64,000 nucleotides of DNA, taken from the NCBI GenBank assembly GCA_015061005.1, contig SUXJ01000003.1:39129-103128 (forward strand). The letters run 5' to 3'. The position numbers and the translations under genes are program-made. This DNA comes from Bacteroidales bacterium. Its GTDB lineage: Bacteria > Bacteroidota > Bacteroidia > Bacteroidales > Muribaculaceae. The notes below the pieces were generated by a model. The model did not search any database, was not told the DNA's origin, and saw only the letters and a list, made by a program, of their open reading frames with translations. Position 1 is the first letter of the stretch. Every line of letters starts with the position of its first letter. Positions 24,809-32,679 of this stretch are shown here, in pieces.

Positions 24809-27616
24809 TTATTGATTTATCCAATATACAATCTTGCCGTTGCGAGTATAGATGTATGCAGTCACATAGAAGCCGTAGATAACGTTTCCTTCGCTAAGTT
24901 TATAGATTCCATATCCTTCAGAGTCAGTCAAATAGAATTCTATCCATTTCTCTCTCGGATTAGAATAATAGTGGTCGAGATAATCACTTACAAGGTTTAT
25001 GCTAACGCCTTTTACTAATATGCCTTTGGCGCTAAAGTACTTGTCAACCATCTGTTTGTCGTACTTCTTGTATAGTTCGTCTTTGAATGCCTGAACCTCG
25101 CGTTGAATTGCCTCTTTTTCCTTTTGCTTCTCCATTGCGTCGTACTCTGACCCCGGCACTCCATACCGATATCGTGTCATTGTTCCGTCTTCTGCTATGA
25201 CTGTAGTAAAGTCGTTCGCCATAAAAAGACTATCGAGCAATGCAGCATTTATATGTTTTTTCATGTAGTCGAAAGTTTTACCGTCATCGCTAACATGTCC
25301 GCGGTCAATCATAACGTCCATTTTTGAGCCATCGGGTTTGGTATATTTCATTCGATAATACGGTTCTCCTATCGGGCGTACATCTTCGGGTAATGATTCA
25401 CTGTATTCTTTAGTCAATAAGCTATATTCAGATCCATCTTCTCCTTTTATTGTGTAGCTGTTCAGATTAAAATCCACTGTACCCCCGAATCCGTTGGAGC
25501 TCCTGAGTTCAACAGTGGAGCCGTCTATTACACAATAGTGTCTCGGCTTCTCTTCACAGTCGTTTTCATACCATTTTTCGAAGAGTTTCAAATCCGTGAA
25601 TTTTACAGCCATTTCGGAACTGATTGTAGTGATGGATTTAATAGGCTTAAAGTTCTCTTTAATCTCTTCCGGCGCAAAAGTGCCTGTAAAGCTTATCGCC
25701 TCACTGAATTTTGTGTCCTCGTTCGCAAACCTGTTAAACCGGATTTTATATGGATTGGACAAGCTGAGATCATAACTATAGGGACCTTTGGGGCTACTGT
25801 ACTTTACGATTTCGATATATGAGTCCGGACCATAGGCTATCAATCCCGGCAGAAAAAAGACGTCAACAACCCAGCGGAGACTGTTCCCCTCCACTGTGAA
25901 TCCTCGGATTACGCGCACCCCGTCTTGGTTAAAGGCAAAGTCCGGATTGAATTCAACCAATTTTTGAAGTTCTTCCGATGTTGGAGCTTCTGTATCATAT
26001 ACCGTATAGTCGTAATCTTGATATGTTTGCACCTTGTTAGGGAATTCATTTAATCCCTTTATGTAACCAACTCCCGGTATACTCACAATTTCATAGGTGG
26101 TGCAATCAAATTGGAAGTACCAATCATCATATAATTCGCGAGCTTTTGGGTGATTGTATTGATTCATGAGGCTTTTTACTCCTTCCGCTTTGGACTTGTC
26201 TTTACGTAACAGAGCCGCATAATATGCCGATTCATAGGGAATTCCGTCGACCGGAACCCACCCTTTTAAGCATTCGAAGTTGGATAAGCCGTTGCGGCCA
26301 CTAAATAAGTATTGCCCGAAATCAGGCAGCTCCTTTTTGTCCTCTTTTAGAGCATTCATTACTTCATCAATGTAACCCTTCTCTATGGCGCGTAAAATCC
26401 ATTTGAGTCCGTCGTAAGTGAGTCCGTTGTTTATGTCCCAAACTGTACTTTCGCCTCTCTGAGGTTTACCCCAATTATTTAGTCTTGCCATCGCAATCAT
26501 GGCATCTACATCACCGCGTTCTGCTGCCCGTTCAAGCTGGGGACTCATTGTGGAGTAGAATTTGTCTTTGGCTTCTTCAATGCCGGCCTTGGCTGCCAAT
26601 TCCAAATATACGTAGCCCAAATCTTCATTCTTGGCAACTCCGCGTCCGCTTATGTAGGCTTCTGACAGAGTGAGCAATCGTGTCCCTGCGTCGGCATTTC
26701 CTGCATCATAAGCTATGGCATAATACATGCCGGCCATCTTCTCGTTTTTCGTTGCGCCTCCGGTGCCTTTAAACAGGTATTCGGCCATTTGAGTTGCGGC
26801 TTCGGCATCGCCGGCTTTGGCAAGTTTCTCCAGACCGGAGTTATATGAACCCAATACTTTCTGCTTTGCCTCCGCATTGCCTTGGGCAGCGCATGCTCCG
26901 TACCAATCCATTGCTGTTGCGGTGTCTTGAGCCACTCCGTCGCCCGTGGCATAGAAATTTGCCAACGCAAATTGTGCTTCGGCATCGCCGGCTTTGGCAA
27001 GTTTCTCCAGACCCGAGTTATATGAACCCAATACCTTCTGCTTCGCTTCCGCAATGCCTTGTGCAGCAGCTGATCCGTACAAATCAAGTGCTTTTGCGGT
27101 GTCTTGTGCCACTCCGTTGCCCGCAGCATAAAAATTCGCCAACGCAAATTGTGCATCGGCATCGCCGGCGGCTGCAAGCTGCTCAAGGTAAGTGCTATAA
27201 ACTACCAACACTTTGGGCTTTGCTTCCGCAATGCCCCCAACTGCGGCCTGTCCATACCATTCAAACGCTGCCTTTTCATTTTGCTTCACTCCGTTCCCTT
27301 CGGCATAGAAATTTGCCACTGCAAACTGAGCGGCGGCATTTCCTTCTTTAGCGAGCTTCTCAAGGTCTTTACTGTAAAACGTACACATGGTTTCAACCGC
27401 TTTGGCATTGCCTGCTTGAGCTGCCATATATAACCATTTGGCAGCCTTCTTGGGGTCCTGTTTAACTCCGTCGCCGCTCAGGTAGGCATTGCCCACGGCG
27501 ACTTGAGCCTCAACATCTCCCGCTTTTGCGGTTTTTTCCAAATCTTTGCTCCACGATTGAGCAAAAAGCGGTATTGCCATCACTGCAATGACCACTAAAG
27601 TAAATAGTTTTCTCAT
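24809..27616 (-). CDS. Secreted Sel1-repeat (TPR-like) protein
   Basis: 935 residues from ATG 27616, where MRKLFTLVVIAVMAIPLFAQ is a signal peptide; an upstream ATG at 27667 is not favoured. Residues ~20-315 contain five tandem Sel1-like units of ~59 aa (LEKLAKAGDAEAQFALANFY...), unusually long for the 36-aa Sel1 unit, then further Sel1-like motifs (AYISGRGVAKNEDLGYVY). The C-terminal ~550 residues are unassigned, periplasmic or surface. Sel1 proteins scaffold protein complexes. It is divergent from the kinase operon at 27829. Confidence 0.8.
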   Translation of the reverse strand: MRKLFTLVVIAVMAIPLFAQSWSKDLEKTAKAGDVEAQVAVGNAYLSGDGVKQDPKKAAKWLYMAAQAGNAKAVETMCTFYSKDLEKLAKEGNAAAQFAVANFYAEGNGVKQNEKAAFEWYGQAAVGGIAEAKPKVLVVYSTYLEQLAAAGDADAQFALANFYAAGNGVAQDTAKALDLYGSAAAQGIAEAKQKVLGSYNSGLEKLAKAGDAEAQFALANFYATGDGVAQDTATAMDWYGACAAQGNAEAKQKVLGSYNSGLEKLAKAGDAEAATQMAEYLFKGTGGATKNEKMAGMYYAIAYDAGNADAGTRLLTLSEAYISGRGVAKNEDLGYVYLELAAKAGIEEAKDKFYSTMSPQLERAAERGDVDAMIAMARLNNWGKPQRGESTVWDINNGLTYDGLKWILRAIEKGYIDEVMNALKEDKKELPDFGQYLFSGRNGLSNFECLKGWVPVDGIPYESAYYAALLRKDKSKAEGVKSLMNQYNHPKARELYDDWYFQFDCTTYEIVSIPGVGYIKGLNEFPNKVQTYQDYDYTVYDTEAPTSEELQKLVEFNPDFAFNQDGVRVIRGFTVEGNSLRWVVDVFFLPGLIAYGPDSYIEIVKYSSPKGPYSYDLSLSNPYKIRFNRFANEDTKFSEAISFTGTFAPEEIKENFKPIKSITTISSEMAVKFTDLKLFEKWYENDCEEKPRHYCVIDGSTVELRSSNGFGGTVDFNLNSYTIKGEDGSEYSLLTKEYSESLPEDVRPIGEPYYRMKYTKPDGSKMDVMIDRGHVSDDGKTFDYMKKHINAALLDSLFMANDFTTVIAEDGTMTRYRYGVPGSEYDAMEKQKEKEAIQREVQAFKDELYKKYDKQMVDKYFSAKGILVKGVSINLVSDYLDHYYSNPREKWIEFYLTDSEGYGIYKLSEGNVIYGFYVTAYIYTRNGKIVYWINQ
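26804..27334. repeat. Tandem 177-bp repeats inside the Sel1 gene
   Basis: Units begin at 26804, 26981 and 27158 (GGCATCGCCGGC...), exactly 177 bp apart. The first two are nearly identical at DNA level. Each encodes one 59-residue Sel1 unit. In-frame expansion or contraction by recombination is possible. Confidence 0.85.
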
Positions 27617-27807
27617 TGTTTGAAAAAAATGATTAAAAGGTATGTATTGTTGTTGATTTTGCATCATTACGCAGCCTTAATATCGATTAGATCGACCCAA
27701 ATGTGAATTTTTGCAAATTTCGCAATAAGTTTTATTCTATAATTGGTTCATCTTGGTTCTTGTGTGAGTGTTCCATGTTAATGTTGATATAATTGCGGAT
27801 TTATTGC

Positions 27808-27815
27808 TAAATTTG
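27808..27815 (+). promoter_or_regulatory. -7 box of the receptor-kinase operon
   Basis: TAAATTTG with GTTG 21 bp upstream (27783-27786). The leader before the ATG at 27829 would be under 15 nt. Confidence 0.5.
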
Positions 27816-27828
27816 TACGTAATTTTAT

Positions 27829-28395
27829 ATGGACAACGAAATTCTATACGGTAATTTACGTCAAAGAGTGGAGCAAGTCGTTGGGCGTCAAATGAAAACG
27901 CCTCGCGATTTTGACTACTTGTCGATGCGTATTTTTGAAAAGACAAAAGCATATCTTTCCCCTATAACCTTGAAGCGTTTTTGGGGTTACTTGGGCGAGA
28001 AACACCGCAAACGCCCGTATCGTACCACTCTCAACATATTGGCGCAATCCATCGGTTATGTGAGCATTGAGGCTTTCATGGCCAATGCTGCCTCAGGAGT
28101 GGTGGAGTCGGAATTCTTGGTCAACGACAGCCTTCAAGTGGCGGGTTTAAAGAAAGGTGCCCGGCTGGAGTTGCTTTGGTACCCTAATCGATGCGTAACA
28201 GTGGAATACATGGGACTTGACATGTTTAAGGTGGTTGAAAGCATGAATAGTAAACTCAGCGTGGGCGACACCTTTTTAATGAATAATATTATCGACAGCC
28301 AACCCCTAACGTTGCGCTGCTTGATTCATGACGGACAGCCGCCCGTCAACTACGTCTGCGGTAAAATCAACGGAGTAAAATACAGAGAATTATAA
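27829..28395 (+). CDS. Unknown protein with Bacteroidetes N-terminal fold (possible DNA-binding)
   Basis: 188 residues. Residues ~20-80 follow a pattern frequent in Bacteroidetes proteins of unknown function: DFDYLSMRIFEKTKAYLSPITLKRFWGYLG, then TLNILAQSIGYVSIEAFMA, which looks helical and HTH-like. The C-terminal half (NDSLQVAGLKKGARLELLWYP...) looks like a small beta-barrel. Only 7 bp separate it from the LRR kinase gene, so it may be that kinase's partner or substrate; this is inference. Confidence 0.65.
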   Translation: MDNEILYGNLRQRVEQVVGRQMKTPRDFDYLSMRIFEKTKAYLSPITLKRFWGYLGEKHRKRPYRTTLNILAQSIGYVSIEAFMANAASGVVESEFLVNDSLQVAGLKKGARLELLWYPNRCVTVEYMGLDMFKVVESMNSKLSVGDTFLMNNIIDSQPLTLRCLIHDGQPPVNYVCGKINGVKYREL

Positions 28396-28402
28396 TTTAA
28401 TA

Positions 28403-30268
28403 ATGAAGATCCAAAGTTCAGATTTCATTTCCGAGGGCGCCGACAGCCCGGTCGCAGAAACTACCGAAATTCGCGGAGCAACCTCCGAAACGTATAAAAT
28501 AAATCTCGGTGGACGACTATTGTTCGTTAAAAAAGCGGTTGATAACCGGCGTAGCAGAGCGGCATTTCGCAAGGAATATGAGGTGGGCAGAACCATTGAT
28601 TGTCCCTATGTGGTGAAATATGTCGGCTTTGAAGAAGACGATGAAAAAGTGCTCATATACATGGAGTACGTCAATGGTGTTACCCTTGCATGGAAAATGG
28701 CGCATGAGCCGAAGTTTTTCACCAAGACTCGCAATCTGGAAAAACTGATTCGACAGTTGGCGCAGGCTTTAAAAGTTCTTCACAGCCGCAACATTGTCCA
28801 CATGGACATAAAGCCCGAAAACATCCTGCTCACAAAGGGATCCAACGACGTCGTGCTCGTGGACTTGGGATTTTGCCTCTCTGATGTGAACGACTATACC
28901 GTTGGCGGCTCTTTAGGGTTTATCGCTCCAGAAGCGACTGCCGCAGGCGTGAAAAATATTGATGCGAGAGCCGATATTTACTCCGTTGGAGCTCTCTTGC
29001 GTTGGATTGAAGATAATACGGGAGAAACTCTGCCTCGTATTTTTGGGAAAATTAAGAACCGATGTCTGTCTGAGCAAAAGAAAGATCGCTATGGGTCCAC
29101 TGACGACATTGTCCGTATTCTCAAAATGAGAAAAAAGAAGCTGTGGGCAGGTGTTGTGGCGGCGGTGGCGTGTTTGGCGGTTCTGTGGAACACGTCGCTC
29201 CCCGAGGCCATTGCCGACCGCATTGCGTGGGCACAAGGAGCCGTGGAGCAGAAGTTTGAGGTCAACGGCATGTTCTATCGCATAACAGACATGGATGAAC
29301 GCACCGTGGCAATAACATTCAAGGGAAAGACCTATAATGAGTTCACCTTTGAGTATGAAGGCGGAGACCTGACAATTCCTCAATCCGTGAACTATCGTGG
29401 ACGTCGCTTCAAGGTAACGTCTATCGACAATCGTGCATTCGATAATCCGTATATCACAAAGATTACTATCCCCGAGGGCATCACGGTGATTTCGGATTCC
29501 GCCTTTGTTTATTGCAGTCACCAAGGCGTGATTCGCATTCCGAGCACCGTGGAGAAAATTGGAGTTACTGCTTTCATGCCGGCACTCTACATCGACTCCA
29601 TTGTCGTTGACCCTGAGAATAAGCATTATGACAGCCGAAATGGATGCAATGCCATCATCGAAAAGTCCACTGCAACCCTCCTTGCCGGATGTAATAATAC
29701 TGTCATGCCGCAGGGGGTGGAACGGATTGCTCAAGATGCGTTCTGCGGTGCTATGGAACTGAAAAAACTCGACCTTCCGGCTGGTCTGAAAGAAATTGGC
29801 AAGAATGCCTTTTCACACAGTGGATTGACGGAAATCAATATCCCGGAAGGCGTTGAAATCTTGGAGAACTACGCTTTTCAGTATTGTGAATCCATGCAGC
29901 GCGTCTCTCTGCCTCAAAGTCTTGTCAAGATAGATTTGGCGGCATTATCGCATTGCGCGTTCATGGAAGTCCTGATTCCCGACAATGTAACCTACATCGG
30001 TGACTACGCGATGGACATGTGTGAGCGAATGGAATCGTTAACAATAGGAAGTGGGGTAACCCACATTGGATATGGTGCATTCGAGGGCTGCAAAAGGTTG
30101 AAAAAGGTGGTGGCTCGAATTCCCGCCGACAAAGTATTTGAAATCAATAGCAGCGTATTCAATAATATCCATGATGAGTGCGTGCTCTACGTGCCTCGCG
30201 GAGCCAAGAAAGCCTACGAAAGCACCTTTGGCTGGGACCGTTTTGACACGATAGTAGAACTCAATTGA
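28403..30268 (+). CDS. Transmembrane Ser/Thr protein kinase with periplasmic BspA-type LRR domain
   Basis: 621 residues. Residues ~20-240 are a Hanks-type kinase: VAIK-like Lys at 43/44 (LLFVKKAV), alphaC Glu in FRKEYE, catalytic loop VHMDIKPENILL (Asp135, Lys137, Asn140; HMD replaces HRD), DLGFC for DFG (Asp154), and FIAPEA. Then one TM helix (~247-262, LWAGVVAAVACLAVLW). Residues ~280-615 hold about eight LRR_5 repeats (ITIPEGITVISDSAFVYC; INIPEGVEILENYAFQYC). The kinase is cytoplasmic and the LRR extracytoplasmic: a receptor-kinase layout with reversed polarity relative to plant LRR-RLKs. The glycine-rich loop is weak (IRGATSETY), but catalytic residues are intact. Confidence 0.88.
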   Translation: MKIQSSDFISEGADSPVAETTEIRGATSETYKINLGGRLLFVKKAVDNRRSRAAFRKEYEVGRTIDCPYVVKYVGFEEDDEKVLIYMEYVNGVTLAWKMAHEPKFFTKTRNLEKLIRQLAQALKVLHSRNIVHMDIKPENILLTKGSNDVVLVDLGFCLSDVNDYTVGGSLGFIAPEATAAGVKNIDARADIYSVGALLRWIEDNTGETLPRIFGKIKNRCLSEQKKDRYGSTDDIVRILKMRKKKLWAGVVAAVACLAVLWNTSLPEAIADRIAWAQGAVEQKFEVNGMFYRITDMDERTVAITFKGKTYNEFTFEYEGGDLTIPQSVNYRGRRFKVTSIDNRAFDNPYITKITIPEGITVISDSAFVYCSHQGVIRIPSTVEKIGVTAFMPALYIDSIVVDPENKHYDSRNGCNAIIEKSTATLLAGCNNTVMPQGVERIAQDAFCGAMELKKLDLPAGLKEIGKNAFSHSGLTEINIPEGVEILENYAFQYCESMQRVSLPQSLVKIDLAALSHCAFMEVLIPDNVTYIGDYAMDMCERMESLTIGSGVTHIGYGAFEGCKRLKKVVARIPADKVFEINSSVFNNIHDECVLYVPRGAKKAYESTFGWDRFDTIVELN

Positions 30269-30274
30269 CGAAAC

Positions 30275-30910
30275 GCTGCAGAGCAGCAAAAAGCCGCATA
30301 GCGGCGCCCCATGAGTAGCCCCATGCAAGCAGCGCGTTAGCGATGCGCAGCGTGGGGACCTCAATCCGCCCTCCTCAACCAAAAAACCTCACGCGTCTCC
30401 CTCCCCACGTCAAAAAACGCTGCAGAGCAGCAAAAAGCCGCATAGCGGCGCCCCATGAGTAGCCCCATGCAAGCAGCGCGTTAGCGATGCGCAGCGTGGG
30501 GACCTCAATCCGCCCCTCCCCAACAAAAAGCCGCATAGCGGCGACACTTTCCCACGTCAAAAAACGCTGCAGAGCAGCAAAAAGCCGCATAGCGGCGCCC
30601 CATGAGTAGCCCCATGCAAGCAGCGCGTCAGCGATGCGCCGCGTGGGGCCTCAATCCACCCCTCCCCAAACAAAAAACCTCACGCGTCTCCCTCCCCACG
30701 TCCCCAAAAAACGCTGCAAAGCAGCAAAAAGCCGCATAGCGGTGCCTCATGAGTAGCCCCATGCAAGCAGCGCGTCAGCGATGCGCCGCGTGGGGTCCGC
30801 AATCCGCCCCTCCTCAACAAAAAGCCGCATAGCGGCGACACTTTCCCACGCAAATATCCCCCCACGCTTGCCGCACGCATCTCCCCCTCAACACCTTAGC
30901 CCCCCGACCC
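30275..30910. repeat. Tandem array of palindromic multi-hairpin repeats
   Basis: Four units start with the GCTGC-aga/aaa-GCAGC hairpin at 30275, 30419, 30566 and 30713 (spacing 144, 147, 147). Each holds GCCGC-ata-GCGGC (the fourth ends in GCGGT) and a CCCCATGC...GCGTGGGG stem with a 23-base loop containing GCGC arms. Units 1 and 3 end ACCTCACGCGTCTCC; units 2 and 4 end with a second GCCGC-ata-GCGGC, a higher-order dimer of ~291 bp. It begins 7 bp after the kinase stop. Open frames in it are by-products. Confidence 0.9.
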
Positions 30911-30960
30911 CCTCCGCAACAAAAGTCACCTAATCTTATTAAATTCTACATAAAAATGAA

Positions 30961-31008
30961 ACATATCGTTTGTAAATTTGTTTCAGAAAAAACAAATAAA
31001 CGATATGT
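30961..31008 (+). promoter_or_regulatory. Inverted repeat around the promoter of the 32-aa gene
   Basis: ACATATCGTTT (30961-30971) and AAACGATATGT (30998-31008) are perfect 11-bp inverted arms. The -7 box TAAATTTG lies at 30973-30980 between them, and the right arm overlaps the ATG at 31005. This could be an operator; it is absent from the second copy of the region at 37579. Confidence 0.55.
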
Positions 31009-31103
31009 CTGTGATTTTTACATTCTTGGCACTTATAGCCTTCTATATCCTCGTTCCCATGGTGATTTTATGGGGTTGGGACAAACTGTTCCCTCGGAAG
31101 TGA
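31005..31103 (+). CDS. 32-residue single-TM membrane protein
   Basis: Encodes MSVIFTFLALIAFYILVPMV followed by ILWGWDKLFPRK: one TM helix and a short basic tail. Its TGA abuts the convergent CNNM stop (31103/31104). A second, start-less copy at 37579-37669 differs at five bases, four of them synonymous, so the frame has been under coding selection. Function unknown. It may act with the CNNM transporter, since the tail-to-tail pair is kept together in both copies. Confidence 0.75.
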   Translation: MSVIFTFLALIAFYILVPMVILWGWDKLFPRK

Positions 31104-31445
31104 TTACTCTTCCTCGTCGGCGATTTCAGTTACCTTAATCAGCTCGATTTTCGTGGCTGATGAGTGACTGATGTGGAAATTATATCGACCGAGTTTCACG
31201 TCGTCATCTTGCATGGGTATTGCGCCGGTTTGGTTCATGATGTAGCCGGCAAGGGTTTGATACTCATCGCTTTCCGGAATCTCAAGCCCGAACTGCTCAT
31301 GCAGACGGTCAACCTCAATGCGACCGGAGAACTCAAACGAGCCGTCACTGAGTTGGCGAGCCACCACGTCACTCCTATCGTGTTCATCCTGAATGTCGCC
31401 GAGGATTTCTTCCATAAGGTCCTCCAGCGTAACCATCCCCGACGT
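31013..31445. repeat. Left 433-bp direct repeat bounding the R-M island
   Basis: Aligns without gaps to 37579-38011 (offset 6566), 417 of 433 identical. Covers most of the 32-aa gene and the last 113 codons of the CNNM gene. Similarity stops abruptly at both ends. Confidence 0.95.
31104..31445 (-). pseudogene. CNNM/CorC C-terminal fragment (duplicated)
   Basis: Encodes the last ~113 residues of the CNNM protein found intact at 37670-38947: part of the second CBS domain (MVTLEDLMEEILGDI) and the CorC_HlyC domain. It differs from the intact copy by two residues (A/S and D/G), while nine other differences are synonymous. It has no start of its own at the junction (31445/31446), so it is probably not expressed as a functional protein. 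Confidence 0.9.
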
Positions 31446-31496
31446 GTGTCAAAATAGAAATCTAATATATGGCAACGGTATCTCTCATCATTGGAT

Positions 31497-32678
31497 TCAT
31501 TTTATTCCGATAAAATCGCTTAATGGTCGTATTTTAGCACGATATGTATTTAGTTTCTGTTTCAAATCGATTTTTCTCTTAAATTCTATCGGTTTTGTAT
31601 TATCAAAATGGAACACTATATAATATGGTGCATGTTCAGGATTAAAACCATATCCTCTCAATGTTTCAACTGTCCATATTTGGAAATGCCCCTTAGTTAT
31701 GAGCCTATACAGTTCTGCATTTTCACCATTTGTGTGCAGTAGAATATATTGCAACCGTTCGAAGCCGGGAGTGACTAATATCGAACCGTTGCTATCTCCC
31801 GCTCGCAAATAGCAAATGCCAGTTTCTAACATTTTCGCTTTTAATTCATAACGGGCATGATTTACCATAACCATAGTTTCGTTTGGATTTTCAGACATTT
31901 TGCGAAAATATTTTGACGCAATTTCTGGAGATTCAATCTCTTTATATCTCTTTTTCCCAAGTTCTAAGAAATCGTTATTTTGGTCAAATCCGATAAAATT
32001 CCGTTTAAGTAAATTGGCAGCAATTCCTGTTGTGCAACTTCCTGCAAATGGATCTAAAATTGTGTCACCTTCTTTTGTAGATGCCAGTATAATCCGATAC
32101 ATCAAACGCAATGGTTTTTGTGTAGGGTGTTTCCCTTGTGTTTTCTCCCATAATCCAGTGGTTGGGATATTCCACACATCACTCATTCTTTTGCCACCAT
32201 TAAGTTGATACATTAGTTCATTATTAAAATAGTGGCGTTTTTCTTTTGTTTTCCTTGCCCATATAATATACTCGGCGGAGAAATTAAAATGAGAATCAGA
32301 TAAAGTGTATGGGGCGTCAGGTTTATTCCAAACGATAATATTTAGAATCTTATAACCTAATTCAACCATACAATTTGCAACAGAGTGTATATTGTGATAT
32401 GTACCACTTACCCAAATAGTACCACTGTCTTTTAACCAGTTGCGGCACAAAGACAACCATTTATAATTAAAATCATTAATTTCAGTCAATGGTCTTTCTC
32501 TATCCCAATCGCCTTTATCAAAACATTTAACTCGACCTTTAGACTTCATTGTAAAACCTTTGGAAAGGAAGTACGGCGGGTCTGCAAATATCATATCTAC
32601 CTGCCGAACATTGTCGGAAAGTAGATTCATTGTGTCTCCTTTGAACAAAGTAAAGTTATCTGTTTGATAGTATAGCAT
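31497..32678 (-). CDS. Beta-class DNA methyltransferase (DpnA/M.HinfI-like)
   Basis: 393 residues. Motif IV DPPYFLS (residues 33-39) precedes motif I DPFAGSCTTG (209-218), the beta-class order. HPTQKPLRLMYRIILASTKE is close to DpnA-type N6-adenine methyltransferases, suggesting a GATC-containing target. A ~130-residue C-terminal extension (GDSNGSILVTPGFERLQYIL...) may be a target-recognition or DNA-binding domain. Its ATG is 1 bp after the endonuclease stop. Last gene of the R-M operon. Confidence 0.88.
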   Translation of the reverse strand: MLYYQTDNFTLFKGDTMNLLSDNVRQVDMIFADPPYFLSKGFTMKSKGRVKCFDKGDWDRERPLTEINDFNYKWLSLCRNWLKDSGTIWVSGTYHNIHSVANCMVELGYKILNIIVWNKPDAPYTLSDSHFNFSAEYIIWARKTKEKRHYFNNELMYQLNGGKRMSDVWNIPTTGLWEKTQGKHPTQKPLRLMYRIILASTKEGDTILDPFAGSCTTGIAANLLKRNFIGFDQNNDFLELGKKRYKEIESPEIASKYFRKMSENPNETMVMVNHARYELKAKMLETGICYLRAGDSNGSILVTPGFERLQYILLHTNGENAELYRLITKGHFQIWTVETLRGYGFNPEHAPYYIVFHFDNTKPIEFKRKIDLKQKLNTYRAKIRPLSDFIGIK

Positions 32679-32679
32679 G

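Noticed and set aside
28913..29734. 273-codon frame opposite the LRR part of the kinase
   Set aside because: Antisense shadow caused by LRR codon periodicity.
30375..30880. Several open frames (60-90 codons) inside the repeat array and at 24050-24337
   Set aside because: They are read from the palindromic repeat itself, share the same repeat-derived peptides and lack starts or promoters of their own.
30275..30910. CRISPR-like array of regular repeats
   Set aside because: Period ~147 bp, no unique spacers between short repeats, internal palindromes throughout, and no cas genes.
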